Assembly: GCA_963678705.1 (NCBI GenBank)
Contig: OY783220.1
Location: 2,935,001-2,999,000 of the forward strand
DNA: 64,000 nucleotides
From: Panorpa germanica
Lineage: Eukaryota; Arthropoda; Insecta; Mecoptera; Panorpidae
Direction of reading: 5' to 3'
Part shown: one piece after another, positions 1 through 12,609 of the stretch
Numbering within the stretch: position 1 is the stretch's first letter
Layout: each line of letters begins with the position of its first letter
Notes under the pieces: model-generated
What the model saw: only the letters and a program-made list of their open reading frames with translations
Told to the model about the DNA's origin: nothing
Databases searched by the model: none
Program-made: the position numbers and the translations under genes

Positions 1-714
1 TGTGTATAATATTTTGACAATCTTTGCTAAAATCTGTATATATATATATATAAAATATGTCATGTAAATTTCAGTACAATGTACAATTTACAATGTAGGT
101 CCCGTTCTATTGAATAAACACAACATCACTTACAAATTATGCGTACGCTACGGATGGTAGCAGTTACCAAGTACATGGTAGCAAAAGCAATGTAATCGAT
201 GTATCGCATTCAGTAAGTGCATGGGAATCTTACAAGTTGATAGCTTGGTACTTGGTAGCGGTAGCAGGCAAGGCTTTAACGCTTTCCTACACTGTACCAA
301 AAGCAATTAGCAGGTTATTATATGAGGTGTCAGAATAATATTGTTTTATTTATTATTTATTTATTAATAACTCTTATTTAAAGAGATCTTTTTGATGAAG
401 GTTGGAAAAGTGTAACTGTAATTATATACTACCTACTTTATTTATTATGTAACAGTAATCCATATACTATATAGATACTGGTATCGATCGTTAAGTGATA
501 ACGACATATCCTGTTTTATAAATGATTATTCATTCTCTGTGTGTTACTATAGGTATGTTATAATGATATACACATTTAAAATCTATATTTACATACATAA
601 ATGTAAACTTGATACTACTTTTTTTTTAAATAAAGAAATAAATGAAAGGTAACTATTAAAGTAAACTAGTTTATAATGAAAGTACATTGTGTACACCTAT
701 TATTGCATTAGATT
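1..714. other. AT-rich intergenic DNA
   Basis: I see no gene here. The stretch has a short TA dinucleotide run near position 40 and a loose repetition of 'ggtagca/cttggta' words between 150 and 270, with nothing coding. Confidence 0.5.
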
Positions 715-947
715 AATGGGCTTGTGAACCATGTCTTAATTTCTATAAAACTTTATATTGACTACTAGAACCTATTATATAAAATTATTTTTTAATTACT
801 TCTTATACTTTAGGAGATATTAACAAATAAAAAAGATATTTTCTCCCTTTAATTATTAAAGGAATCCAACGTTACAGAAAATGACAATACATGATACGTC
901 ACATATAACAAATATGCCATATCTTTTATACAACAGAAACGCATTCT
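715..947 (+). repeat. MITE family 1 (AATGGGCTTGTG end), partial copy
   Basis: It begins with AATGGGCTTGTG and then follows the same path as the complete copies at 34573-35243 and 59281-59919: 'atgtcttaatttctataaaa', 'actagaacct', 'aggagatatt', then a block about phage-length short of the far end. The copy is diverged and has no recognisable far inverted end. No coding capacity is seen. Family assignment rests on within-window similarity only. Confidence 0.7.
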
Positions 948-1029
948 TCAACCTTAACTCTATTAATTACATTGCATTTTATTTCTTAGTCTAGTTAGTC
1001 TTTTATTACTAAATATTATCTAATATATC

Positions 1030-1200
1030 AAGTTTCCTCTTCTTGTCCTTTATCTCTCTTAACTTACTCCTTACTTTTGTCATCCATCTTCTTCACTCAC
1101 TCTAATTCGAAACCAAGCTTCGCCCTTTCTACTTAGTATTTCCTCCGTTCTTAATTCTGTTTCCTCGAGGCTACTTTGTTGACTTTTTTCTGTCTTTCCA
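1030..1200 (-). pseudogene. Decayed LINE ORF2 tail, antisense
   Basis: This is a pyrimidine-rich block. Read on the minus strand it gives lysine/glutamate-rich codons including K-M-D-D-K. It aligns by eye with the better preserved minus-strand copy at 12280-12600, sharing 'atggatga...', 'ataaaggacaag' and 'cgaagcttg' in the same order. It is probably the extreme 3' end of the ORF2 of one jockey/R1-like non-LTR retrotransposon family. Too decayed to translate cleanly. Confidence 0.45.
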
Positions 1201-1249
1201 TTCGCTAGCAGTGTCTTTAGTTTTTGGTAAAGCGGAATACCTTGCATAA

Positions 1250-2919
1250 GTGCAGCTTAATATCTATTAGATATATAAAAAAATATATATGAACAAATTG
1301 TATTGGATAATCTATCAGAATGATAATAAGTATTTTTATCTTAGGTATATTGCAAACAATTCATTTTTAGACGTCATTTTTATTTAGAATTTTAAACAAT
1401 TTCAACATCAAGGTCATGTTCGCCTGAAGTTATTTTATTGGTTAAATTTCATTTAATACTTTTAAAAAAAGTAAGTACTTAAGTTCACCACTGATGTTGA
1501 GTTTTGTTCGTTGAGCTTGATATTGTGGGCAGGTTACTAGGAGATGATGGACTGTCATTTGCGTCTTACAGTTCTGCACAGGGGAACTGTACTTTTTTTC
1601 ATTAAATGTTGTTGCGTCAACCTCGTATGTCAGAGGGCTAGATGGAAACCATCAAAAATTGAGGTTGGTAAACAATATAATCGTAATCAGCATCTCCAAA
1701 AGTGTATTTACCGCCAATTTGGAAACCCATTTCTAACATTTGTGATTAAAGTAGAATCGAAATTTCCTTGTTAAGTGGGGTTTACTGTAGTTGAAAGCAT
1801 ACATAAATCGAAGCAATTTATTACAGAAAACTACAGAAACAAGCACTTACTGTTAATTTAAGATTATTACATACAAAGAGTAATATTAAAATATCATTTT
1901 ATTGTAATAACAATAATTATTTATTTATAAAAATAAATTTGAAAGTCTTTACATCTTCAATTCCAATTTAACATGAGAATAACAGTATGATTCCCAGTAT
2001 AGAACAAATGTCATCTTCTTAATAGGTTTTATGTCAGGGGGAGGATACTCGTACCTTTCCACCTGCCGCTCCTTGTTGTTAAATGTTCTTATACTTGTAC
2101 ATCTATAAGTATAGATTTTACAAATGAAAAGTGCTTTCAAATATTAGTGTATCTTTTGTCGGCTTAAATATTATATACTGCCGGTCTATACTTATTAAAT
2201 GTAAAAGTTATTATAAATTTATGTAGATTACATGATCTATAGTCTGCTAGTATAGAAATATTTCTTCTCAGTGGTGGATTCTTAGCGTGAATCATGGGGG
2301 CCGAATTGTAACTCACACACGAAGAAATGTCGTCATTTTTCTAGTCATATAAGTAACCGCACAATGCGATCGCCCTGACTAAATTTAAAAAATCTGAAAT
2401 TCATTTAAGATAAGCTTATGAAAATCGATGAATAAATATGTTTCTTTCTTTGTATAGTTGGTTCAGCTAGTGTTAACTGTAACCAAAATTTATGCGCGGT
2501 GTAACTGAACTCTCACCCACGCACGCAAGTTCTAACATGACCGCCTCGAATCTGATAAATCAAGTTTATTACTTTCTTAAACCACGAACACTTGCCGATA
2601 CTTCATGTGCATATCATGGATTCATGCACTCTACCCGAACTGGTACCCGTACCCCCTGTTCCTGTACCTGTACCTGTACATGCAAGTCAAGTAAAAACTC
2701 ATTTACGTGTAATTTAAAACTTGACATTTGTTAATTTATGTTAATTCTATAACTATTTCATTTTAGTAGTTTGTGTAGAAAAACTTATTCTAGTTTTGTT
2801 TTTATTAATTTAATGTCTGTGTGTGTCGTTAGTTTTACATTCTTCTAATACTACGTGATTACATTTCTTTCTCATATTAAACTTAAAACCTTTCTAACAT
2901 TTTTAATAATTCTAATAGT
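1250..2919. other. AT-rich intergenic DNA without a recognised gene
   Basis: Small ORFs at 1544-1774, 1949-2140 and 2492-2734 have no motif, no splice context and no compositional signature, and I do not call them. The only local structures are the CTGTAC microsatellite (2655-2678) and one TACTCGTA octamer at 2046. Confidence 0.5.
2655..2678. repeat. Hexanucleotide microsatellite (CCTGTA)n
   Basis: Four tandem 6-bp units are visible, the first being CCTGTT and the next three CCTGTA. The array is short and shows no sign of function. Confidence 0.85.
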
Positions 2920-2929
2920 AGTCTCCCTC

Positions 2930-3275
2930 CTTTTTCTTCTTTCTTCTTGCCTGTATTGCCGCCATCCACCTCTTGTCTTCCTTATCTCCTCTCCGTAAAT
3001 CATCTATTTTCTTTTTCCAATCTCTCCCAAAATTCATGAAGCATTTTTCTTTCATATGCTCCACCGTATCTTTTTCTCGCTTACATATTTTGAAAATCTT
3101 CTCTTTCTTCCCAATATCTCGTTACCTTATTAAAACAACGGATTCCAATCTACTTCACTTCACTTCACTTCAAACCATCTCCATTTTATTCCTTTGTCCC
3201 TCCTTTGCAGGATTTCAATCTGGTCGAGCTCACTTTCCTCCTTCTTAAACCTACTCTGAATATGCTCTATCGTTT
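2930..3275 (-). pseudogene. Decayed LINE ORF2 C-terminal segment, antisense
   Basis: On the minus strand several frames in turn give fragments such as TRYWEERE, then VEHMKEKC, then RWMAAIQA. This is the order expected at the C-terminus of jockey/R1-type ORF2 proteins (…GN…RYW…C..C…E H…C…W M…). Frameshifts separate the pieces, so it is dead. It contains a short (CACTT)n run near 3155. It belongs with the copies at 1030, 7440, 12280 and 38570. Confidence 0.6.
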
Positions 3276-3289
3276 CCTCTTTATTATTT

Positions 3290-4015
3290 TAATTATACAA
3301 ATTTATAGCTGATATAATGTAATAGAGACATTAATTTGAAGGGGCCCTTCAGCTTATTATTGATATTAAAATTGAAGCCTCGCGAAATTCAAATAATTCA
3401 ACAGTGGGGGGTAACTGCATCTTTGTCAGTTGTTTCGCTTCTTTATTACAAATATTTCCGTTTTTACCTTTGCCTCAGTAAATATCTTTTAGCTCAATAT
3501 TTTATTTACCATTTTTAATAAATTGTTTATTAAGACATTAAATCGTGAGAACAAATGCATTAATAATATTCGCTTCTATAAATATCAACACTCAATAACT
3601 AAGCGTAATTATATTATTATTCTTTATCAAATTGATTATTTTACAGCAATAATTTTTCTATCAAACAATCTTCATGAAAAACCTATTAATTTAAATATTT
3701 TATATTTTTATATTTGATTGTACCTAGTTGTTTCTTTATAGTGGGGGGAAGATGCGCAAAACAGGGCGTGCGATAGGTCAAACTCGTGATCAATGCGCAT
3801 GAGCAGACCGTGTGTACACTGTCATTCTTAGGAGATATATCTAGCATGCTCCACTCTTTTAGATATATAGGTATACACGTAAATATTACTGTAAAATCTC
3901 GATGATTGGTAATACGATAAAAGGTATAGCGCGATATCGACACGCGAGTCATGTGCGTTACATCCTCATGCGTGCTGGTCAGTATACTCCATTCCTCTCC
4001 TCTCTATATGGTATC
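3290..4015. other. AT-rich intergenic DNA
   Basis: No gene is supported. ORFs at 3336-3518, 3523-3717 and 3686-3952 are AT-driven open frames that overlap on both strands and show no motifs. Confidence 0.45.
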
Positions 4016-4354
4016 TGGACACTGCAAGCGACAAAGCCGTACGAATACGGGCGCTACGTAGCTCTCATACTGAAACCGTATATCAGCAAATTTTAACCAA
4101 GCGTATACATGCTACAACGCTAAACCTAAAAGAACAGTAAACTTAAAGTAAAAGTTTGCTTTCATGATAAATTATGTTAGTGCAAAACAACTCCAATGCA
4201 CCTTCCAGTACCCAAGTTTGACTTGGCGTATTTGTGACACAACACATGCAAAGAACACAGGAGTCGGCTTGTTTTGAGAGTTGTAGCCGCCAACCAAGCC
4301 GCCAATTTACGTCCGAATTTGCCGTCGCTTAAATACGCATGCCGTGTGTGACAT
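4016..4354. repeat. PIF/Harbinger-like MITE, left-truncated copy
   Basis: It contains 'cactgcaagcgacaaagccg', the conserved core 'catgataaattatgttagtg' and, at the right, a terminus related to GTCGCACACTGCAAGCG in inverted orientation ('gcttaaatacgcatgccgtg'). These blocks match the complete copies at 47972-48641 and 53052-53613. The outer left end is missing. The small ORF on its minus strand (4177-4377) is part of the repeat, not a gene. Confidence 0.7.
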
Positions 4355-4379
4355 GCATAATAAAAAGAAGTCATCACTG

Positions 4380-5178
4380 AAATCTCTGAAACAAACGCTT
4401 ATTTGGATGGATTGGAGAAAACCAATTATTTGGAAGGAATAACAAAATTAGAAAAACGTTTTACTAAATGTAACCAGCTTAAAGGAGACTATGTTGATAA
4501 GTACAGCGCTTTTTTGCCGAAAAATATCTTTTATTGAAAAATAGAACGCTTTATCAAAAACAAAGTCACTGAATTATCAAACTACGTTCGTAAAGTAAAA
4601 ACAAGTAATGTAAAGATTAATAAAGAAACTCTTTAGAGCAAATTTCGTGCTTTTACAGTATCATTTATTTGTATGCAACACTGATATTGCGACTCTGCCT
4701 TACTGATTGCAGTTAGTGTATTCTCCGTTTGCTAGATTCGTTGTATTTTAAGGCTATACTACAGCCTTCATTTTTTTATAAATATTAATTGCTGTTGACC
4801 TAAAAACTATTATATCTTGTGTTGTTAGCTAGTTAAGATGAACTTCATGTATTGTTTTTGAATAATTAAATCGAACATATCATTAAGAGATTAATGAATA
4901 TTTAATATTTTTAATCTCATGCGGTGATTATTTTGCATTGGCATTATTTAAATAGCAATAGAGGTTAAGCTTAACTTAAATATATAGTGCTGTATTTATT
5001 TTAGGAACTACATGGTCTGCAGATCAACAATATTACTAGATACAATTGACTTAGACATGACCTTAGAAATACTCGTAGATTTAGGTATCTATTTTAGAAA
5101 AGATAACGAAGGGGGTCCAAAATGATCCAATTTATTCCATGTGAAGTGTCACAATTTTTAATGCCAATTTTTCTACTT
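4380..5178. other. AT-rich intergenic DNA
   Basis: No gene or clear repeat recognised. It carries one TACTCGTA octamer at 5070. Confidence 0.45.
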
Positions 5179-5745
5179 AATAGGCTTCTGAACCATGTCT
5201 TAATTTCTGTAAAACTGTGCAATATATATAACACTAGCTGTCCCGGCCACGCGTTGCTGTGACTAACGTTTTTGTCATATTACATTACATAGCGCCATCT
5301 ATTGAATATTTACTCAATCTAGTCAACAGATTTCGATTTACTCAACAAAATATTTACTCAATCTAGTCAACAGATGTCGCCATCATCGTCGCCCGATGTC
5401 ATATGTCATATACAGATAATTAATAGACAAATAATTAGCAATAAGATAAATAAATTGAGATGTAAGCTATCCTATCTTTCAAGTTGGGTCAAACTGCACA
5501 CGGTGTACAAATTTCATTAAAATCGGTTAAGTAGTTTAGGAGTCCATAGCGGACAACACAGTGACACGTAATTTATATATATTAAGATTATAGAAAATCA
5601 CAGTCATGTTACGTCACATTAGGAAATATGCCTTCTCTTTCATACAACAGAGACGCATACGAGTGTGTGTGTATGATCTAGTATGTAGCTGAGTTGTGTA
5701 TCCCATGAAATATTATATTGAGAAGGTTGCCAAGAAGGAAAAATA
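5179..5745 (+). repeat. MITE family 1 copy split by a Helitron
   Basis: The left piece (5179-5233) reads 'aataggcttctgaaccatgt…' and the right piece (5588-5745) resumes with 'gttacgtcac…' and 'gagttgtgtatcccat'. Both pieces match the continuous copy at 47428-47790. The Helitron at 5234-5587 sits exactly in the gap. The MITE is therefore older than that Helitron insertion. Confidence 0.75.
5234..5587 (-). mobile_element. Non-autonomous Helitron, 354 bp, copy A
   Basis: On the minus strand the element starts TCTTAATATATATAA and ends CCGGGACAGCTAG, with host A before and host T after. TC…CTAG ends inserted between A and T with no target duplication are the Helitron signature. It is collinear and equal in length with copy B (45438-45791, plus strand). 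It has no ORF, so it must rely on a Rep/Hel protein encoded elsewhere. It contains a 45-bp internal duplication ('actcaatctagtcaacaga' repeated) that copy C lacks. Confidence 0.8.
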
Positions 5746-5846
5746 ATCTCGTTTACTTAATACTACTTATTTCTTGTAAAACAAGCGGCAAAAGTGAAAT
5801 TCAAATATGATATCGCCGTAAACATTTAGATTAATCCACTGAAGTA

Positions 5847-5869
5847 GGGGGGGGGGGGGGGGGGAGGGG
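5847..5869 (+). repeat. Poly-G tract G18-A-G4
   Basis: Eighteen consecutive G, then A, then GGGG, in a strongly AT-rich setting. The tract could form a G-quadruplex, but its exact length in a raw assembly is unreliable. Confidence 0.9.
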
Positions 5870-5899
5870 TAATGTTTAAAATCCTAAATTCTGTTCTAT

Positions 5900-6552
5900 C
5901 TAATGTATATTTGTATTTCCAGAAGGTAAAAAAGAAGCAAAAAAAACTCTATGGTCCTAGGCACCTTTTCCTCCAGGGAAATTTACTAAAGATGCGATGC
6001 GACGAGTTGATTTATTTCCTACTCTATGTAATGGAAATACTAACTCCCCGGGAGTTCCCAATAACGGTTCATTTTTTAATTTTTAACACAATTTAATATA
6101 CAATATTTTAATATTTGAACATGTTTTAGCATTATTTAGAATGTCTGAAATCCCTACATGCCATTCTACATTAGGCTAATAAATTAGGCATCAACGCTGC
6201 CATTATACCACCCTTATCAATAATCCAATTTACTAGTTTTCAATAATGTTGTTCATATAAATAAATGTGTTTTACATTATACCGCCTAAATATTTTTTTC
6301 AACGGCAAGCAATTATTTTAATTTAAACGTTCCTTAAAACGCTGTGACAGGCAGACTGATCAATTCGTGAACAGGCTGTGACAACTCAATATCTGACTTG
6401 AATCTGACGAATATTGTTTATGTATTACATGAGTTACAAATTAAATTAGATATTAAATATGTTGCAATAAACATCCCGATAATTAAGAAATATTAAAATT
6501 TACATCATTTACCTACACAAGTTTATATTAGTAAGGTCATCTAATTTCAATA
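5900..6552. other. AT-rich intergenic DNA
   Basis: No gene recognised. The 74-residue ORF at 5872-6096 starts at the edge of the G tract and has no motif. Confidence 0.45.
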
Positions 6553-6850
6553 GGCTCTTTACGTGAAGGGAATCCAATCGATCCACCAGTTTATCGATAT
6601 CCTAGAGTTGCTTCAGCACGGCTCCGCTCCTGCGAATTGCTGCAAAATCCAGCAGAGAGGTTACGTTCCATCATTGAGTCAGTGAGTCTACCCGTGAAGT
6701 GAAGATAGGTTTGTCTTTGTCTTATCGGGAATTGTTGGGAGCGATGGGAACGATGGGAGTTGCGTGTTTCATGTCGATGTAGGAGCCCCGTTCTCGTCTT
6801 CGTCTTCGTAGTCGTGTTTTTATAACTTATTGTATTAAATAAATCGTGTG
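6553..6850 (+). other. GC-richer island, possible 5' exon/promoter or LTR fragment
   Basis: This is one of few segments clearly richer in G+C than its surroundings. It holds a donor-like GTGAGT just after 'attgagtca' (about 6681), a run of 'tcgtcttcgt' repeats, and ends with 'attaaataaatcgtg', an AATAAA-containing tail. Two readings compete: an untranslated first exon of the Krüppel-like gene 6.4 kb downstream, or the R/U5 part of a retroelement LTR. Nothing here decides between them. Confidence 0.3.
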
Positions 6851-7439
6851 TGTACTAAATGTCATGATGTACGCCGGTGTATTGTTAATGAGATTAAAAA
6901 TAAAAATAGATTGTTTATTAGAATACCATTTTCTTTGTCTTGTTGTGTTGTGACCCATCATTGCGTAACCTTTCTGTTTCTATTTAAGAGGAGGATACAT
7001 CTAGCTAAAAAGTTCATCAATTATAAATTGTTATTGGATATATAGTATAGTATAGTACATACGGGTATCGTTAACAACGTGATTGATTTGATTGATGAAA
7101 GGTTGGTTATTGATTACTTTTTAACAGTGCGTTTTAAATTCATTAGAACAAAAATTATTTGCGTGGGAAAATTAGTTTTGTACTTTCAGATATATTTTAA
7201 AGAAATAATTCGTGCTAAGCTCGTGATAACTAATAGATTTTGTTAGATATTTAAATGTATTACATTTATGTTAATATTCGATTTCAAAATACGCCAACAT
7301 GAAGTATAAATTTATGTGGCGGAATAATCTCAATCCTAATGTATCAAGGACTAAAAATGAATGTATAACGGTAACCAAGAAACATCATTTATCGAAATTT
7401 TACAATCATTAAACCTAAAATAATACATAATTCAAGGTA

Positions 7440-7715
7440 AGGAACGCAATGGAAACGAATAGCAAAGAGTGAAGGCAGAAGCGAAGGAAAGGATCATAGA
7501 AGAATCAAGGGAACTACAAGAAAATTGGAAAATTTGGAAAGAGATATACCAGCATACTAAAAAGAAACAAATATACAAAAAGAATTGCTAGATTCGGAAT
7601 AGACAACGAGGAGAAAGAAAATAGATACTAGGAAAACGGGAAGGAGAGGTCCTACAGAGTGTGTAAAGATGTAGAGAAGAGATTTAGTGAAGAACTAAAG
7701 AACCAAAAATATTAG
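7440..7715 (+). pseudogene. Decayed LINE ORF2 C-terminal segment, sense
   Basis: The plus strand yields RIARFGIDNEEKENRY, then a stop, then ERSYRVCKD, matching the 'aRFrlGNe…RYW…C..C' signature that precedes the last zinc-knuckle-like motif of jockey/R1-type ORF2. Upstream codons are rich in K/E, and a stop and frame changes interrupt it. It is the same family as the copies at 12280 and 38570, in the opposite orientation to the former. Confidence 0.6.
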
Positions 7716-9927
7716 TTATATTTTGAAAATATTTTTGCTAATTTAGTTATTTTAAATTATGTTTGAGTAAGGTTCGTTGAAATGTAAAGGAGATTCTAAT
7801 GTCTAAATATCAGATGTTCAAATTACGATAGTTGGGCGGTGACTTATACTTAAAAGAGGTTATAAGAGCGGTATAAATTTATAATACGATAATTAATTTT
7901 ATCTTATTCGTTTCTGTATACATTATAGAAAAATAAGTGAGTCAGTGCTTTTTAGTTATATCGACAGTTTATACCCCACAACTTGTTTTAAGAATGAGTC
8001 GCCGCCGAACTCTCGTAATTTGAACTATACATATTTTTTTATTGTTAAACAAGGAAATATTGTTTTCTGCCTATAACGACATTCAGCAATATTTATGTAA
8101 TGTAGGCTTGTACGGTGTCCAATGTGCATACGATAATCAAAGAATACAATAATTGGATTGGACTTAGTTTTGTGAAGTTTTTCTTTTTAGTCTATGCAAT
8201 ATTTTCTTAAGATTCAATAAGTCTGAAGCTAGCTAGTTTGGATGGTTTTCAATTCGTTTCTTAGAAATAGGGATAAGTAACATTCATTTGAGTACAACCT
8301 TGCTATTTTTAAAACTAAGCATTATTATACTGGCCTTACAGACATCAGATACCCCACCACTACGGCAATAATACGCAAGCTACAATTTATGACCAGCATA
8401 AATTGCAACCCTTATACAAAAGGTTTATATAAGCTAGATTGGTAAAGAATACTTCAGATTTAGAAGTAATGATCTTAAAATTACAATAACTACTTTTCTC
8501 TTTTGATCAGATCACCTCTCTGAAGACTAACGTACTTAGTTTCTTCACGGCACTGACAAATATAATCTAATATAATATAATCTAGTGGTCTATTTTCGAA
8601 CACATAAAAATAAGTTTAGATATAAGAAAATGGTTGTATTTCTAGTGTTTTAATATTAACTAACAAATATTCTGAAACAATAATACTTACATTAATTAAT
8701 GAAGTTAACTATATATACAACTATTTAAATAATACAAATAGAACAAATAACCAAAAAACTCTTAATGTTTAAAATGGCACAACTAGATCCAGTGACGGAG
8801 GTAAATAGAGATGAGGTAGAGAGAATATATTCAATACATAAGTTAATTGATAATATTTAACTAAAAGAAACATATTACTGGTAGTCCTCGACTTCTCAGC
8901 TAAGTAAGTAAGGTTTTAAAAGAATACAAATTTTTCAAAAAAGGAAAACAATAGTGATATTGTAATAAATTCGAAAAACTTGTGCAACGAGGTAAATTAC
9001 GACTGCCCAAGCCTTCAAGTGCTTTTTTTGTATCAAAACCGACTATCGACATATTTGTATGAAATTGGACTACTGTTCTGCGACAGGACGAAACACTAGT
9101 TCATATAGAAACATTCATCCTTCTAACGATAATTGTGCAAGTAATGTTAATTTTAAAACAAATGAAACGTAAATGTTGTAATAAACGTGTTCTAATTACG
9201 CAAATTTTAAATGTATGTATTACATTCGTGCATCACATCTTGATTATCTCATTAAATCTTAAAAAAAGAGGAAACACTTTGCTTTGCGAGATGTTTTGTT
9301 TTGTTCATTGTAACTTGATTTGCTATTAAAAAAGTAATTATTTTTAAATGAAAGCTGTCCTACAACTACAACATTGTAAGTATTTGTTGTTACTTTAATG
9401 GAATTATTATTACACCATTCAATAAGAACTGTCAGTATCAAATATTTATATTGTACTAGTATGTATGTAATATGTAAAGCGGTAACGGTAACGCCCACTA
9501 GGAGTTGTAATCTGTCTCGTTTGACAGATGAAGCAAAATGATTATCAGGGTTCACACAATGCATGTTAAGTTAGACTAATATACACATTCACTGAATCAC
9601 ACATTGTCTATTTATTAACACTAGGCCCATTAGTGTGTGAACCTGGTACAATTGGTATCAATTGGGACCTAATACCCAGTCCATTGAGGGGGCCCCTTAT
9701 TTCTGTTATCACTATTCTTACTACAGTAATTTAAAGACGATTTAGGTGCTCCACTGTTTACGAGAGAAATTTCTATGAAGGGCTTGTAATCTCTTTTATT
9801 AGGGGTTGTTTTTTTAATTGTTGATTAAAATGTTTACCGAGTTATAGCTATATCAAATTTGAATTTCAATTTCAGCATTTTTTACAAGAAATAAGTATTA
9901 ATAAATAAACGAAACTATTTTTCTTTG
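7716..9927. other. AT-rich intergenic DNA
   Basis: No gene supported. ORFs at 9135-9329 and 9259-9564 overlap on opposite strands without motifs. Confidence 0.45.
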
Positions 9928-10136
9928 TTGTTCATAAAAATACTACTTAGAAATTTTAAATATTGCATAAGAAAGGGTTTTATTAGTGTCGCATGTTTAT
10001 GTCTCACTATATAGTCTGTACGTTAAAAGTACAACACATTTAGTACACTCATGTCTAAATAATGTCAACTTATGAATGAAAATATATAAATGTTGGATGT
10101 CGCATGTTTATGTTGCACCAGTGTGTACCATACATT
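9928..10136 (+). repeat. MITE family 3 (GTACACA ends), right half
   Basis: It matches the right half of the complete copy at 14796-15283: 'gttattagtgtcgca', 'aaaagtacaacacatttag', 'atgttggatgtcgcatg', then a diverged 'gtgtgtacc' end. The left inverted end is not visible. Confidence 0.7.
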
Positions 10137-10905
10137 AGATAACATTTAGACCTTATGTTAAATAAACCTTACATACACGTAACTGCCTAGGTTTGTATGT
10201 ATGTATTTGTTATCTTTAGTTACAAATTAATACAATTCATTAAGTAAAATACGTAGAGTATATTATGCAATGCAAATTATATTTCTCATGTGTAATAATA
10301 ATTTGATAGATGTTCGTAATGTTCTGCAGTTTAATATTAAGTTAATTATGCGGAAAATAGCTATCTACGTTTTTTTTGTACACAAACTAAGTGCGTTTAC
10401 AGTCTACTCCGGCACACATGTTCGGACTATCCTACATACTCGTTTGAGTTACTTATTCAACGGTTATACTCATATTTTAAGAGCTAACAACGTCAATCAA
10501 TCATCTTGACATGGAGATGAATCGTGATTGTATCTGAATTTGCATTATCGAAAGTTATTTGGTGGATTTAACGCTTTTAAAGTGGGTTATGAAACAATTT
10601 TTGTATATAAATATTTTAAAGATAGTAATCATTGTCTCAGAATGTAGATTGATCGAGAGATATGTTTCAAAGAATACAGAAATGTAAAGACAGGTTAATA
10701 AACTTTTGTGAAATAAATATAAAACTGCTCACGTTCGTTCCGATATGTTGTTCTAGTTACAATAGTTACTAAACTGTTTTTAGACGCCTTTTTTCAAGAT
10801 AGAAGCCTAAAAATTGGGGCTGGTTAACAAAATATTCGGAATCTGCTTTATATATTAGCTATAGCTACTATCATTGTAGTGTGTCTAGTGGAACGAGTAA
10901 CAGCT

Positions 10906-11076
10906 GACAGAACTCACTGTGCTTAATGTTAAGTTATTATAAAATTAGATAAAAAGGAATTGACAATTTAAATAATAAACTTTAAATGTCGTTTCTTTGA
11001 TTTCAAGTAAGATAGTATGATTTAAGTTAAACAGTGTAACTATTATAATGTGTATGTAAATTACTAAAATAGAAGT
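10906..11076 (+). repeat. Dispersed repeat R4, 5' part
   Basis: It shares about 170 bp with 58766-58940, starting at 'gacagaactcactgtgc' and running through 'tttctttgatttcaagtaag'. The longer copy at 58766-59010 also contains the sequence found alone at 28352-28440, so this copy is the 5' part of a repeat of about 245 bp. Confidence 0.75.
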
Positions 11077-11079
11077 CTT

Positions 11080-12279
11080 CAAGTCTCAAATTGTGGCGCT
11101 CCTAAATCCAAGCGTCACGGGCATATGCTTAAATCCATCATTGCTAAAAAATATCGTAAAATAAAGTAAAAATCAAACAATCGTGTACTTGGAATCGCTG
11201 ACCAAATTCGTAAGATTTTTTCTTTCGATACGCTTAACTTTTTATTCATTCTTTTACATTATGTAATGCATTTTGTTACACTGCATGCATAAATATAATT
11301 ATAAAACCTCAAACCTAAATATTAAGATTTCAATTTCATCGAAGTTATCGGTTGATTGATTTGTAATAAGCATTGAAAATTTATGTAGAGCAGCACATTA
11401 CGCATGAATATTTATTTATATTTTTCCCATAAATATTATGCAATTTTTATACAGTCAACTCACGAAATTCATAAAACCGTGGCATAATTAATTTAGTTTA
11501 AGTTAATTTATTATGTAAGCAGCCTATGGCGTATGGAGCACGTTTGATAATTAGAAGATTAAAAAAACTCTAAATTAATCAGATCAATTAGTATTAAACT
11601 ATCTTCATAAAAATCCTGCTAAAAATTGCATGCTTTTATGTGGCCAATGTTTGCCGATGCTTAGAATCGTTGTAATGTCACATTCAGTATAAAATATATG
11701 AAAAAATTATTTAATATATTTAAAAAAAGTAATTTTGTGGAAAAAGTAAAAATTTTCTTAACAGCCAATTTAAAAAAAAATTAATTGCAATATGTAGTAA
11801 TAAGTGGACTTTCCTGAAAAATTGAGTGGGTGTCAGAATAAGAGATGGCCCCTATCTTGAATGCTGGCAACTTAATCCAAGCCTTATTCAGTATATTTGC
11901 CGAAAAAAACATTTCATACATAATGTTTACATAAGTTAAAAAACGATTTCTATGAGTATATAAATATATAATCGAGAAAGATTGCTATAAGTATAAAGTT
12001 ATAAGTGAAATAAAAAAAAATGATTAATCAGGAAAATAGAAAAATAAAATTTTGTCAACGTTAAAAATAAAATTCTTTTTTTAAGCATGAAGAGGTAGTA
12101 TCACTACAAACAATTGAGGTGATTTAGGTTAATAATAGACATGAGGTAATAAAATGGACAAGTGTTTACGTTTATTAATCTAACATATGTGCCGTTAGGC
12201 ATTACATTCTTCCGCGTTAAATTTACATATTACATTTTTATTTTATTAAATAAACCATTTTACAGCTATCTTTAAACTA
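11080..12279. other. AT-rich intergenic DNA
   Basis: No gene or recognised repeat. ORFs are short and AT-driven. Confidence 0.45.
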
Positions 12280-12600
12280 CAAATCAAGCTTCGTCTCTCT
12301 TGTCCTTTATTTCCTTTCACTTAATCCTAACTTCATTCATCCATTTTATTCTCTTCTTCTTTCCCTGTAAGATCTCTATCAGGTCTTCTTCACTTTCCAA
12401 CTTCTCCCTACACCTACTCTGAATGTGTTCTAATTTTTCTACTTCCTTGCCACACATCCTAGATAGCTTCTCTTACTTTGAACCCCAGTATCTACTTCCT
12501 TTTTCTGCATTTCCTAGTCTAAACCTTGTGATTATTCTTTTTTCTTTACCGTCCTGGTTCTCTAGATATTACGATATTATTTTCCAGATATTTTCCATAT
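12280..12600 (-). pseudogene. LINE ORF2 C-terminus, antisense, best preserved copy
   Basis: Read on the minus strand it gives RFRLGNAEKGSRYWG, a stop, then SRMCGKEVEKLEHIQ followed by SRCREKLESEEDL and IKWMNE. This is the signature of the C-terminal end of ORF2 (after the reverse transcriptase) in jockey/R1-like non-LTR retrotransposons, with C..C…H…C metal-binding spacing. An in-frame stop after the RYWGSK region and the absence of the RT domain on either side make it a pseudogene. The plus-strand ORF at 12423-12614 is its shadow. Confidence 0.75.
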
Positions 12601-12609
12601 CTAATTGTA